Source: Marthasterias glacialis (taxonomy: Eukaryota > Echinodermata > Asteroidea > Forcipulatida > Asteriidae). From it: a stretch of 64,000 nucleotides of DNA. Below, in pieces: positions 12,549 to 24,039 of the stretch (the first letter of the stretch is position 1; the number at the start of each line of letters is the position of its first letter). Location: NCBI GenBank assembly GCA_911728455.2, contig OU452225.1, positions 15,226,731-15,290,730 on the forward strand, written 5' to 3'. A program made the translations under genes and the position numbers. The notes beneath the pieces were generated by a model. The model searched no databases. It was not told the origin of the DNA and was given only the letters and a program-made list of their open reading frames with translations.

Positions 12549-12765
12549 AATAGCACTCCGCACTAATGATGTCACTTTTGCGTAAAAATACCCAATTGTC
12601 AGACAAACATTTCACCTCTCACGCAATTACCGCATCGACGCATCAGACCACAGTAGTACAGTATACAGTGCGTATTGTATGTTCGATCAATGTACGCGTC
12701 CGTCATTGAAATTTGACACGTTGTCTGAGATCCGGATACTTGCTTGACCTATTCGGAGTGCTATT
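12549..12765. mobile_element. Possible small inverted-repeat element
   Basis: AATAGCACTCCG at 12549-12560 is perfectly complementary to CGGAGTGCTATT at 12754-12765. The 217-bp span is richer in CpG than its surroundings. A 12-bp match is modest evidence for a MITE. Confidence 0.4.
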
Positions 12766-13220
12766 CAAACTAGAAAAAGAAGTACAAAAATACCCCCCTT
12801 TCAAGTTAGGTACATCACAGAAATAAGAAGGAAAAAGCAAAAAAAACAAAATTGGCAAATTAGTAAAAAAACAATTTGTTCATATTCTCACTTTGTAGAA
12901 AATGAGGACTAAACATGTACAATAATAAGAAAATGTAACAACAAAAAATGTTTTGCTAAAGTAAAAGACAATATTGCACCCTCTAGAGCTTGGGTGTTTG
13001 AGACTTGGGGAATTGGAACGATGTGTTTTAAATCCCATTAACTGGCATTCTACAGTATGTACAATTTAGTATTATCATTTTGTTACATGTTTCAAACTGT
13101 CAGTGACATGCACACTCATTTCCAGCCATCTGAAATCTCGGCAAACACTTCTAAATAACCTTATCCATGTCCAAACAATAAGATGTTTTTTGGCTTTTGT
13201 TGTTGTTTACTTGTTTACAG

Positions 13221-13343
13221 GTAGCGATGATGGCAGTGACGATGCCGTGGTTGGAAACCTCAATAAATTTGCTGTCGTGCCCCCTGGACACACTGGCATG
13301 CCGAAGAAGGGACACCTGATATTTGATGCATGTTTTGAATGTG
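13221..13343 (+). CDS. AGBL4: AGBL4 exon 2 (residues 9-50, start of N-domain)
   Basis: The exon begins after TTGTTTACAG and ends before GTAAGG. It encodes an acidic linker (GSDDGSDDAVVGNLNKF) followed by the conserved CCP6 stretch PKKGHLIFDACFE, which starts the N-domain found only in cytosolic carboxypeptidases. The corresponding vertebrate segment reads almost identically from PKKGHLIF to FE; here Cys replaces Ser before the final Gly. The length is a multiple of three, so both borders are phase 1. The open frame continues past the donor for about 50 codons but loses all similarity at GTAAGG, supporting the splice site. The N-domain packs against the peptidase domain and helps shape the substrate groove in this family; that role is family knowledge. 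Confidence 0.95.
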
Positions 13344-14208
13344 GTAAGGTGCTTAAGAAATATGCAAAAATCTGGTCATGTTTGATGGTACCACAGGCAG
13401 ACTCGAGGGGAGAAGGAGGAGGCGGGGTGGATAGGCAATTCATCCTTTTTATGTATTCAACATTTTTTTTGTCGTGTTTATCCTGGAATGTCACTACAGC
13501 TTAATGGAAAATACCGTTTGCTTGGAAATTGTGCAATTTTTTAGATTTGTCCAATTTACCTGTATACACACATTTATTAGGCTCCAATAAAGATTGATTA
13601 AAACAGCCGGGCAATTTATTATGATATGATATTTACATTGCCAGGGACAGTTCCTGTAAGATTGTGTTCAACATTATTTTTGTGTGTATAAAATGTTGAA
13701 ATGAAGTCTTGAGAAGGCCCGTTTTCCTGGAGCTTCTAGAAAGGAAAAAATACAAAAAAAAAAAAAAAAAAAAGTACATATATCTTTAAAGGAAAGTATT
13801 GAAACATTTTGTCATTGCCAGGCATGATATTCTTCCTATTTTAATCTGATTTCCAATTTTTTTTTTTGCCCTCAGAAAAATTGTTACAAAAATAGCCTGA
13901 AAAGTATGAAAGAATTATGTTCATGTAGGTCAGCCCTTGCACGCAATAGAATTGTACTTTTTTCAAGGGCCAAAGATCTTGGCTGCTTTGCTTAACATTG
14001 GTTTCTGCGTTATTGAGAGTTTTTTGTCCCAAAACAAACTTGTTTGTGCTAAGTATTTAAACTCCCTGAGCACAAAACCATCCTGGTTACCAGCTAGTTA
14101 CAAAATTTGAAGAGCTAGTTCCCTAGTTTACTTGATTAACTTTGTTAAGCATTCTTTTTCCAGCTTGGTGTTGAATTTTTGTGTTTTTTTTTTTCTTTTT
14201 TCATTCAG
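13344..14208 (+). other. Intron 2, 865 nt
   Basis: The donor is GTAAGG and the acceptor TTTTTTCATTCAG, with a long polypyrimidine tract. It contains a poly-A run at about 13755-13773. I see no gene or recognisable element otherwise. Confidence 0.9.
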
Positions 14209-14333
14209 GAAATCTTGGTAGGGTAGATTGCATCACAGAGTTTGAGTACGATCTCTTCATCAGACCAGACACCTGCAATCCTCGTTTTAGAGTCTGGTTT
14301 AACTTCACCGTTGAGAACGTCAAAGCCGATCAG
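14209..14333 (+). CDS. AGBL4: AGBL4 exon 3 (residues 50-91, N-domain)
   Basis: This exon encodes the most conserved part of the N-domain: GNLGRVD, EFEYDLFIRPDTCNPRFRVW and FNFTVENVK. These are typical of the CCP6 branch, and the vertebrate protein matches at nearly every position. It starts at phase 1 after CATTCAG and ends at phase 0 with glutamine, before the donor GTCAGC. That donor keeps GT but departs from the GTRAG consensus at +3, so it may be a weak splice site. Related family members CCP1 and CCP4-5 share the RPDT-like core, but the ECGNLGRVD start and the exact FIRPDTCNPRFRVWFNF string argue for CCP6. Confidence 0.97.
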
Positions 14334-14607
14334 GTCAGCTTGCAGACCTCATATCTGTAGCTCCCCTTACATCGATTTTGTTTTTCTGTCACTTTCTTTT
14401 TGTTTTGTTTTTTTTGTGTCGTTTTTTTTTGTAATTCTTTCTTGACTCCTAGTCTTTGCATGATACTTTGCTCTTCTATTCTCAATCTGTGAATCAGTAT
14501 CGTCTGACTCCGTTTCTCACCCAACCTTTCCAAATCTTATTATGAAAGTCAATAAGAGTCTAATTTACATGGTATAACTAACTCTGAGTAAAAAGCTTTG
14601 CACTTAA

Positions 14608-15478
14608 AGGAAAAAAAACAAAACCTGCACTTCTGTGCAATTCTAAAAAGCATCTTATGGTTTACTTTTCCCAACTTACTTAAATAACTAGGTGCTGTTT
14701 GCTTGCATAGCTTCCTCTTACAGTCTGAATTCAGTACTTCATCAATTGATAGATTTAAAGGTTTTGATCACAGCACTGTAATTCAGGGTGTCCATTCATC
14801 AGTTTTCCTGAAGTTCTCTTTAACTTATGCCAATGATTTTGTTACATGAGCTCACGGAATCCATACCTTGAAACAGCAAACATTAACAAGAAATGATCAC
14901 ATTATTTATTGCATTAGTGTAGTTACGTACATACCCATTGTCTGAAATGATGTATTACATGTAGATGTTCAAATGAATAATTTGTAATAAAAAAAACAAA
15001 TGTGTAATGTATAATAAAAACACAAAACCTGCACTTCTGCCCAATTCTAAAAAGCATCCCTCACAGTGAAACAGTTGCATTAGTGTAGTTACATACATAC
15101 CCATTGTCTGAAATGATGGATTACATCTAGATGTTCAAATGAATAATGTGTAATAAAAAAACAAATGTGTAATGTATAATAAAAACACAAAACCTGCACT
15201 TCTGCGCAATTCTAAAGCATCTTTTGGTTTACTTTTCCTAACTTACTTAAATGACTAGGTGTTGTTTGCTTGCATTCATCAGTTTTCCTGTAGTTCTCTT
15301 TAACTTATGCTAATGGTTTTGTTACATGAGCTCACGGAATCCATACCTTGAAACAGCAAACATTAACAAGAAATGATCACATTATTTGTTGCATTAGTGT
15401 AGTTACGTACATACCCATTTTCTGGAAATGATGGATTACATGTATACATTTTCAAATGAATAATGTAACAAATAAGTG
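14608..15478. repeat. Three-copy tandem duplication in intron 3
   Basis: Copies begin at AACCTGCACTTCTG near 14622, 15026 and 15191. The first and third share a roughly 290-400 bp body (TTGTTACATGAGCTCACGGA, CCATACCTTGAAACAGCAAA, AACAAGAAATGATCACATTA, GCATTAGTGTAGTTAC). The second, of about 165 bp, lacks the middle of the unit and keeps only its two ends. The copies are highly similar, which suggests a recent unequal exchange followed by an internal deletion. Confidence 0.85.
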
Positions 15479-17092
15479 ATGTTTTCGTTGTCTTGGCCAG
15501 GCTGCTTTTGCTGGAGGTTTATGATTGGCTTTCTTCTACATGTAGCAGACTAAACTAACTGTAACTGACTGCCCAGAACCAAAGTTCATTGTCCTTCTGA
15601 TCTCAACAGGTTGTAATACTTCTTGAAAGGAGAATAAACTTTTTAAATGAGGAAATCCCTGGCCATTAGTATGCAACGTTAGACACTGTTATGCTTTGCC
15701 CTTTGATTGCAGCCAGGCCTCCAGTGCCAGCAATAACTAGAATAACATCGACGTCAACTGGTGCTTTTGACGTCAGCACATTATATCCATCAGCAGAATC
15801 TATGAACAAAATGCCAAGTTTGAAAGAAACTTAAGAAAAATTGTAGAGGCTGACGGTGTATGAATGATAATGTACTTTATAGATCCGTGTGATTGAATAT
15901 TTTGAATTTGAATCGGCCTTCTGCATGCCCGTACATGACGATATACCTTACAACTAATGATATGAATTGATGTTGGGTACAATATTGAGTAACAGATGAA
16001 TTTGCATGCCTGTGCACAACTGCAAAGCTGTTAAAATTCACACCATACCAACCATTACCGACACTCTGACCTACTAAAATGCATCCTCAGTCTGCTTATG
16101 CCTTAGGTGTATTTTCACCTCTGCCTCCCATTCCATCTCCCCCTACCATTCTCTTTCCTTCTATTGTCTCCAGATGGTCTCCCATCTTGAGATAAGAATT
16201 CTTTACCCTATTCTTGTCTTTGTCAGACTTGAGATGACCAGATTGATGAGTGAATCCCCTCCCGACACCCTTCTTCAAAGCTTATAGCCAGTGTAGGCCA
16301 GACTTCCGTTTTCCCAAAGTGCGCCGATCCCAGAGACTAAGATATGGTTCTGTTGATGTACAGTACATTGCGTGTCCCTGGGGGTGATGTGCAATAGTAA
16401 CATGTTATGGAGGTTGTTAACCAGCTTTGTGTGATCTGTTATCGCTACATATTTCACTGGCATGATACGTGCACATGTACGCACACAGTGAATTGGGTCA
16501 TTCCTTACTCCTTTGATATACTCTCAGGCAGTAGGAATTCTGAAGTCCTTAAATGACCTGGCAAGTTTGTTGACACTTGTGCTTCATTTATGTTCACATG
16601 TTATGCTTAGCGCTATAGTGTGTGCTGGCAAATTGAATTTCTGAGATACTTTCTTGACATTTAGTAGTTTCCCGTGGAAAAAGTGATACTTGTAGATCTA
16701 TTAAGAAAACCCAGCTGTTTTAAGTGAAGTAATGAAATCATTTCTGAAGGCAGAAAATATTTGCATTAAACACCTTTTTGTTTTCTAGAGAAAAGTAGCA
16801 ATGCAATCCTGATACACGATGAAGGCAATGGAAAGAAAAACTGGGATAAAATTCATTACTTGATTTTAAATCACACTCCCATGCCTCACTTAAAGTTAAA
16901 TGAAATAAAGGAGCCCTTTATCCAAGAAAAATGTGCCTTCCTTTACAAGAAAAAGTACCATGGCCTGGTAGTGCCAGTATTAGGTTCACCTATTATGGTC
17001 CCAATAAGCACAAGCACAGAAATTAGCAAACTTATGCTTAGCAGAAATGTTTGAAGCAATATTTTCTGCCCTTATATTGTCCTTGATACCTT

Positions 17093-17391
17093 ATAGACCT
17101 TTCTTTTGCAACGTCACAGCCTCGAGTTTTGGCAAAAGTATGGGCGGCCTTCATTGCAAAAAAATACATTTTATTATTTAAACAATAATGCTATCAAATT
17201 TATACCCATATTAATGATAAATACAAATTTAACCATCCAAAACAAAAAGTAAACTTACACTTCATTAAAAAGTTTATATTTTTCGCTAAAAAAGGGCAAA
17301 CTTTTTTCAAGCCAGTTTATACATGTAATGATACTCAAGGCCTCCAATACAAAATGGTGGTCAATGTTTGTAAACAAAAGAAAGGTCTATT
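17093..17391. mobile_element. MITE with ATAGACCTTTCTTTTG termini
   Basis: ATAGACCTTTCTTTTG at the left is mirrored by CAAAAGAAAGGTCTAT at the right, a 16-bp terminal inverted repeat bounded by TA. The interior is AT-rich and non-coding, about 300 bp. Confidence 0.75.
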
Positions 17392-17429
17392 AACCAGTTT
17401 ATAGGGTGTGTGTTAGTACAATAAAATCA

Positions 17430-17584
17430 GGGGTCAACATCATAAACCTGCTAAGCACAGACAAATCTTGCTTAGCAGAAATAGGTTACCAGCCATAAAT
17501 ACCACGTCCATTTTGGCTAATAGCAGACACATGGATAAATTGCTTTGCAATACTTACTAAGCAGGTCTATGAAATTTTGACCCA
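17430..17584. mobile_element. Palindromic MITE of the CTTAGCAG type
   Basis: GGGGTCAACATCATAAACCT and GCTAAGCAC on the left are mirrored by GCAGGTCTATGAAATTTTGA and CCC on the right. It shares the CTTAGCAGAAAT, GGTTACCAGCC and TTTTGGCT segments with the elements at 22446-22638 and 24549-24743. Confidence 0.65.
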
Positions 17585-17654
17585 GAGCCCACTATTATTA
17601 TCCAACTAAAATATACGTCGTTGTTTTTTGCTGTCTTTTTGATTCTGTCGACAG

Positions 17655-17749
17655 AGAGTCATCTTTAATATCGTCAATTTCAGCAAGACCAAGAGTTTAT
17701 ACCGCGAGGGGATGTCACCGTTGGTGAAATCGTCTAGTCGACCAAAATG
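17655..17749 (+). CDS. AGBL4: AGBL4 exon 4 (residues 92-123, N-domain)
   Basis: The exon begins at phase 0 after GTCGACAG and ends two bases into a tryptophan codon before GTAAGA. It encodes RVIFNIVNFSKTKSLY, the signature of the cytosolic carboxypeptidase N-domain, then REGMSPLVKS and SRPKW. Vertebrate CCP6 reads the same apart from a few conservative changes. The split tryptophan is completed by the first base of exon 5, 29 kb downstream, and the very next residues match the family, which confirms the pairing of these two distant exons. Confidence 0.97.
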
Positions 17750-18134
17750 GTAAGATTTCATTAGGCCTTTCGTTACCCAATTGTTTGACCCACAGAGGAC
17801 CACATTGTTTGACCACTTAAGCGTGAAGCACACAACAGAAAGCTTTTGTTCAAAAGCCAGTTATACAAACCCTACTATCACCTTGAAGATGTTGTATTAC
17901 AGCAAAATAAATAATAACAAAATTCTCACTTATTGAATTCCCATTCTTATAATCTAAGGAATCACTGAGATTGGCCAAAAAATTTCAAAGTTCTTCATCT
18001 TTGTTTCCCAAGTGAGATCTGTAAACTCAAACACTTTTTTGTACACAATCATATGGCACTTCATAGTTGTTTTGCATTTCGGATCTTTCCATTCCAATTT
18101 GAAGGGATTGCACAATAGCAACCTTATTTTATTT

Positions 18135-18179
18135 TACCATCATTAGAAAGATCCGATCTTTCTCTTTACAATGATGGTA
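18135..18179. repeat. Short hairpin with AGAAAGATC core
   Basis: The outer arms TACCATCATT and AATGATGGTA flank an inner perfect pair AGAAAGATC and GATCTTTCT. The outer pair is separated from the inner by unequal spacers. It may be the remnant of a MITE. Confidence 0.6.
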
Positions 18180-18270
18180 AGCTTGGGTATAGAGAGTGAA
18201 CGTGGACAAAACCACAGCTTCATAACAAATGGTCTTTGAGCTCAGGCTTTGGTGCTTTTTTGTGTGTAAG

Positions 18271-18350
18271 CTTGGTCGACTAAAGTCGCCAACGGTAAGG
18301 AAGAGGGGGTAGGAGTGCAGTCGACTAAAGTCGCCTATGGTAAGGAAAGA
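18271..18350. repeat. Direct repeat GTCGACTAAAGTCGCC
   Basis: GTCGACTAAAGTCGCC, three variable bases, then GGTAAGGAA occurs twice, near 18275 and 18322. Each copy contains a partial inverted pair (GTCGAC, GTCG). Confidence 0.7.
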
Positions 18351-20188
18351 GTTAATATTCTAACCTCTTTGCAAATGTAACCACAATGTTTATTTCAGTT
18401 AGCATATTTAGGCTTTTACTTGGCGCTTACTTACTCTTCCACGGAGCATTATTTTCAACTAGGAACTTTCTTGAGAAACATTTCCTTCTAAGATGTTGTC
18501 ATCTTGGATAAAAATTATGTGTCAATCTGATCTTATTTCTCTTACCTGGAAGGCATTGCACTGTGCATCAAAACATGTCAAATTATATGCTGTTTTTTTT
18601 CCGGAAACTTGAACGCCCAATTTCATGGAATTTTTCACTGGTTAATTTTACGATATTTATCATGAAAAAAAATATGGTTTGAGTGTACGTAATTTACTTT
18701 TCCAGAAACTAATTTTGTGCTATCACATATTCTTGGCAAACACAACTAGACATGAAATTGAATCCAATGGAGAAAAAAAAGGTTGTTTTGAACTCCCCAC
18801 AGTGGATTCCATAAATGTGAACCAAGCTTGTTTGTCATTTGCTGTGCAACGTGTTCCAATTTGAAAATCGATACAAACTTCTATTGGTGAGAGTGAACGG
18901 ATATAATGCCCTGGTCTTTAGCAGGCAATAATGACGGATGTGCTTGGCTACTAATGACTTTCATAATGGACTTCGGGGTTGGTAATGGACCATCCCTATC
19001 TCAGCTAGCTCAACTGGCTCAACTAGTCAACTGGCAGTCAGCACAAAAACTGTTTTAAAACTGCGAGATAAACAGGAAATTGTTTTGTATGTGCAGAAAA
19101 ATGAAGGATACTACTTAATCCTAGTACAGTATAGATTGTTTACTTCAAGTGTTCTTGGGAAATTTAAATCTCGATAAAAGAAAGTAATTATTGTTTCTAT
19201 TATACTGTTTTAAAGATGCACAAAAATAATCTCACAAAAATGATCGTTGAACTCTTCCTCCATGGTTGAACCTTATCTGTATTTATGTCTGTGTTTTCCT
19301 GAGGAATATGTTAATGCAATTAGTATTAAAGAAAATGTGTTTGGTAAAGATTTTATCTCTTACTATTTCCAGCAGCTATTTAATGGCTCTATTCATTGAC
19401 CCGAGATAATTAAATTTTGTAAAGTCAATATTAAATACAACTGGATGTGATGAAGTTGCCATGAAAGACTTGAAGACAAAAAAAGTGTTGAAAAAAACGT
19501 AAAGAAAAAGGTTGTACACTCTGGACCATTTGTTTTGAAAGATTTCAACAGAGTTTGGAAAAACGCCCCATGAATGTCATGCAAATAATGTGCTTGGTTT
19601 ATTTTTCCTCAGTGTTTTGTCACCAAGAATTATTTGCTGAATCAAAGTGATGAAAATTATTGTGTTTTAATATTTGGAAGCTATTCTATTTTCAGTTTAC
19701 TGAATTATTTGTGTGCAGTCTTCAGATACTTATCAAATAATTTTCAGCATATAAAAGCTTTGCCCCATCGATGCCAAGTTAAAATTGTATGTGATTTGAA
19801 TGCTTGATATTTCATTTTGATCACAATCACCCTAAAATGCTAACCAGCCGCGCTTGTACCAAGGAATTTGTTGTTACCGGTATGCAATACCACCCCTTCC
19901 CTGCTACCCCCCTCCCACGATCAGACCAACCCATACACGGTCTGTCGCATCCTATTGCCTATTTCATTTATCAGAGTGTAGAGACACGTGTAGTTCAACA
20001 TACGGCTTATGTACACTTTACCTTCATGATAAGCTTGACACTAAGTGACAACTAACAAGTGGATTATCTTCAACATTTGTAACTACATAGAATTTTCAAA
20101 AGACATAAACAAGAAAAAAAAACATGAAACTTAATTTCAGAAAAGCTGTGTTGAATTAAGGGAAAACTGAGTGTTTCATTTTTCTTCA

Positions 20189-20362
20189 TAGACCTTATGC
20201 ACATGACGTCATTTGAGTAGGGCGCCCTCGACTAGAGGTCAAAAGAAGGTTGCTTATTGGCGCATTCTTTGTGCCGTGCGCGCTCATATACGCATTCCCA
20301 TTGTTTCGTCATCCCCTCGCCTCTAAGATGGCGGCGTGATGACGTCAAGGCATAAGGTCCAT
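20189..20362. mobile_element. MITE with GACCTTATGC-TGACGTCA termini
   Basis: TAGACCTTATGCACATGACG plus TCA on the left is mirrored by TGACGTCAAGGCATAAGGTC on the right. The interior is GC-rich for this window and includes GCGCGCTCATATACGC and AAGATGGCGGC. The termini carry CRE-like TGACGTCA palindromes. Confidence 0.75.
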
Positions 20363-21079
20363 TGAAAATGTGCTTAAAAAAATACAGCAATCATCTGGAA
20401 TAGAGTTGTTACTGTATTGAAGATTTAAACAAGAAGCTCGGCATAAAGTTTGGACTTGCAAACATCTTTTTTGAAACAAAAAATGATAGGCCTAATCCTA
20501 AGTGTCATCTAAGAAAGTTAAACTTGAATCTGATCCTGTGATTATTGTCTGTTCAGGCATATTTAACATTTGAGTTTTATTAAATATGGCTTAACATTGT
20601 GACCTGAAGGTCAAATTACAAGTAGTCATGAACAGATCAAGATTTTAACAAACATACTTCAATACAAATAGAGAAGGTATTGGGGAAAGGCCTGTTGAAC
20701 ATACATGTACAATTAATAGCAACAAATCTGTATGAAATGAAATAAACACTACCCACACAAAAATGCACTTTCATAAAATGTAAACAAAAACTTTAACAAT
20801 GATTAACTGGATGTAACATCCTTTTTGTTTGTGATTTCCTTAAAAATGGCAGGGAACTTATTTCAGTAAAACGTGCAGTCTTTTTTGTACAGCTTTCTTA
20901 TTGAAATGAGTTTATTCTTGCAAACACAAGCATCATCTCTTTAAATATTTTTGATTTCTTCATTTTTCCCTTCAACTGTATCACTACTAAAATGAGTCAT
21001 TCCTGAATGATCATTATAAACGCACACACAATGCAAAGTGCTAATTAATCTTCATTTGTTACACTGAAGTGAAAAAGTC

Positions 21080-21250
21080 ACATGATGGAATTAATTAATT
21101 CCAGATCATCAAGTGCTAATTGCAGAGATTAATTAATTCTAAACAGCAGCAGGATTCAGGCTTAACTCCATCTCCGGCCACTTCGCACAACACCTTAATC
21201 ACCACTGTTGTGTGAGGTGCAAATAATTAAATCCAGCCCAGTGCCCTGAA
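21080..21250. promoter_or_regulatory. Candidate enhancer-like block with homeodomain and POU-type motifs
   Basis: This stretch is not part of any repeat I could recognise. It contains AATTAATTAATTC twice, CTAATTGCAGAG, a POU-like TGCAAATAATTA, and TAATCACC. Dense TAAT cores in a non-repetitive intron segment are typical of developmental enhancers, but AT-rich DNA produces such motifs by chance. Confidence 0.25.
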
Positions 21251-22445
21251 TGCAACCTCATACGTTCGTTTGTTATCAAACAATGTACCAGTATTGAATT
21301 TTTCTTAATTCTTTTAAAATGAGTTTACCATCAGTGAATTCTTCCCACAAAAGAACAAGCTCGGGCTGAGTGGAATCAGTAAGACGTCTTATTGATTCGT
21401 ACCTCATTGTTATCTGAAACTTTCATTGATGACGTTTCTTTTGTTACCAGTACATGGATGTGGGTGTTGATGTGTTACTGTACTTCATACATGCAAGACA
21501 CCCAAGGCAGTTCCTCCTAGTCGCATTAAGTTACAAATTAATTTGTCGATGTTGTTATTGGAAGGCAAGTAAACACAAAGCCATTTTGTTGAAAAAGCCA
21601 AGACGAAATCAAAATGTAAGTCACCAATTCAAGACGAATCAGTCAATAAAAAGTCAGTTAAAAAAATGTACTCTTGCCCAGCAAAAGTTAAAAAGGCTAA
21701 ATGTATGGATCAACTTATGGCCTTTTGCACTTGCATGCTACGTGGGAGAAGACGCACCCGGTAAATTCCCATCACGGAATAGTTCTGACCATGCGCACAT
21801 TTTCAAGAACAATAGGTGTACTTGGTTTAAGTCTGCCGCCACCTAGCTTTCCGAAACTCCCATTGTTGGATGGTTGTAACTCGGGTTTTGTGAATATAAT
21901 ATCTCCACTCTTAGCAGCCTTCAGAATGTCCACAGGAAAATTCTCATCCACTTGTCCTTCACTTTGTGGTATCCCTCAACTTGGCATGCAAAAAAATTAT
22001 CACTAATCGTGAACTTCCATCAGACTGTGAAGCCATGGTCATATTGATTCGGCATTTAATAACGAATCAGAATGCACTTATTCTTCCCTGGATGAAATAC
22101 AACAAGTGGAAATTCGGAAACCAATTAAATGTGTCTATTACTGAGATGGATGAAAGTTATTCACCTTAATTATTCCTTTATTGTTTCCTGATTCAAAATG
22201 TAAATTGAGCCGTTGGCAGGAACTTGTAGTAATCTTCCCCAAGAGCTCCCTCCCAATAGATCCACTTTAAAATGTAAACTAGTGCATATTTATGCATCTA
22301 CAGATTCCATTTTCCTCCACCCCTGGTGAAATCATCTATGCCTGTCTGTCTGATCAAGAATCAATTTGCATTCTTCTATAATGAGTGAATCTTAAGTGCA
22401 GTAAGAGGCTTGTAGAGTTAGATCGAGCAGCATCAGAATTGACCA

Positions 22446-22638
22446 GGGCCTAATTTCATAGAGCTGCTTAAGCAGAATTTAGTGCTTAAAAGTTTACTGC
22501 TAAGCAAAAATAAGCAGGATACCAGTCACAGATTGTACACGTGACATGCTATTTTGGCTGGTGACCTTATTCTGGTAAGCATAATTTTGTTTTGTGCTTA
22601 GCTACTCTTTGTGCTTAAGCAGCTCTATGAAATTGGAC
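22446..22638. mobile_element. Palindromic MITE, GAGCTGCTTAAGC type, copy 1
   Basis: GGGCCTAATTTCATAGAGCT plus GCTTAAGCAG on the left is mirrored by CTGCTTAAGCACAAAG-like arms and AGCTCTATGAAATTGGA on the right. Internal landmarks GCAGGATACC, TCACAGATTGTAC and TTTTGGCTGG are shared with the copy at 24549. I associate this element type with echinoderm genomes. Confidence 0.8.
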
Positions 22639-22640
22639 TC

Positions 22641-22765
22641 AGGCCGAAAATATCAAGGCTCTGCTTACCACAGAATTCTGCGCTTGCGGTGCCCTGTAAA
22701 GTGCATGTGTCTATGGGGCTGTATACGCGGAATTCTGCGGTTAGCAGTGCTATAAAATAAGGCCC
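22641..22765. mobile_element. MITE with GGCC-ATTTTATAGCACTGC termini, immediately adjacent to the previous one
   Basis: AGGCCGAAAATATCAAGGCT, CTGCTTACC and CAGAATTCTGCG on the left are mirrored by CGCGGAATTCTGCGGTTAGC, AGTGCTATAAAATAAGGCC on the right. It starts 2-3 bp after the preceding element ends. A relative lies at 39067-39388. Confidence 0.7.
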
Positions 22766-23142
22766 AGATCCTGTAACACTATTTGATGACACCTGCTGTA
22801 TTTGACTGTAAGCATTTTGTTTGGAAGAGACTACATAGGTTACGTGGTGTACAGCAAACCAGACCCTACATCGATCCACCATCATGCAAAGCCCCCAAAC
22901 GTTACAAGAGATTTCTTTCTTTAATCTTTTATACGATGTGCCGTAATCTGTACAACCCTACATGTACTCTTGTTACATTATATAAATAACAAAAAATAAC
23001 AAAGGGGAATTCATTTGTCAGACTTTATCCATCTCAAATAGATCAATTATTGCTCACTGGTGTAAATTCAGGAACCTTGTGTGTTTTTTCTAACGATAAC
23101 GTGACCAGCAAAATGATGATTTTGCGAGAAAGTTAGTGAACT

Positions 23143-23297
23143 GTGGCCCTTTTCGAAATCACAGCTGCGGCTTTGGCCCGGGCTTACACTTAGTCGGTTG
23201 TTTTTAAAAACGTGCGCTTCTGGTATAGTGTTTCAAATAGGCAGGCTGAGCCTAAGCCGGAGACCAAGCTGAAACCATGGTTTCGAAAAGGCCCTGT
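23143..23297. mobile_element. MITE with GGCCCTTTTCGAAA termini
   Basis: GGCCCTTTTCGAAATCACAG on the left is mirrored by CATGGTTTCGAAAAGGCCC on the right, about 155 bp in all. Non-coding. Confidence 0.7.
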
Positions 23298-23328
23298 GAC
23301 TCAGTTGCACAAAGCCTACACATAAAAA

Positions 23329-23383
23329 AAGTTTCACATTTAATTCAAAGTTTCACATTTAATTCAAAGTTTCACATTTAAAG
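23329..23383. repeat. Short tandem repeat of a 20-bp unit
   Basis: AGTTTCACATTTAATTCAA is repeated in tandem, two full copies and a partial third. Confidence 0.85.
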
Positions 23384-24039
23384 AAATTTGACATGTTCTT
23401 TTCATCTCAACTAACCAATCTTTGCCATTTTTTTTAAAGATCCTCCCGATTACTTCCATACGTCTCTAAGACAGAGGGAGAATGCAGTAATTAATATGGC
23501 TCCATAGTTCTCTTATTGCCCTACCTAACCAGACTATAACCTTACATTATCAATAGAAGGAACCTCCGTAATAAATAACGTCATTATCAATGAAGCTCAA
23601 GTTCATGGCATAATGGTCAGAGAACTACATTCAGCTAGGCTATTAGGAGGTTTATGATGATACTTCATCTTTGTTAAGAGAATAAGAAGATAAATAAGAT
23701 AATTTGCCGTGTCGCTGCAATCTGGGTTTGCTTGTTGGTTAAAAGATGAATAAAGAGTGGTTGTGGGGCAACCGCAATCTTAGTTGTTGGAATACTAAGT
23801 CCTGCTGGCTCAAGAAAGGTTTACTGCTAGTGTAATTCATAAACCACACTCAAGACAGACTCTAGCAATTATCAGAAGCCCATAGGAAATGCAGCGACCA
23901 AAAGTTTCTTTTAGGATTTATGATGGCTATAAATTTGCCCCTTTAAAAAAAATGACAACATCTGTTAAATTTAAATGTTAAAAATGTAGATTTTTTCTTG
24001 AAGGTTAGATTACACAAGGTGTTATGCTAGCGTTGTAGT

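Larger units (their letters stand above)
4558..13220 (+). other. Intron 1, repeat-rich
   Basis: The donor is GTAAGA and the acceptor TTGTTTACAG. The left half is a patchwork of repeats: a tandem duplication (5460-7440), two copies of the E transposon family (5520-6338 and 7909-8710), a second copy of the upstream repeat (7627-8816), a SINE-like sequence (9222-9420), a MITE (9639-9857) and a smaller inverted-repeat element (12549-12765). From about 9900 to 12500 I see no gene and little structure. The open frames inside the repeats are not convincing as proteins. Confidence 0.85.
14334..17654 (+). other. Intron 3, 3321 nt
   Basis: The donor is GTCAGC and the acceptor TCTGTCGACAG. It contains the tandem duplication at 14608-15478, and MITEs at 17093-17391 and 17430-17584. 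Between about 15480 and 17090 I see no gene; the short minus-strand frames there lack any recognisable motif. Confidence 0.9.

Noticed and set aside
13344..13504. Continuation of the exon 2 open frame past GTAAGG
   Set aside because: Similarity to CCP6 stops exactly at the donor and resumes in exon 3.
21454..21846. 130-codon + strand open frame beginning MDVGVDVLLYF
   Set aside because: Preceded by a plausible acceptor (TTACCAG) but with no recognisable domain and no partner exons.
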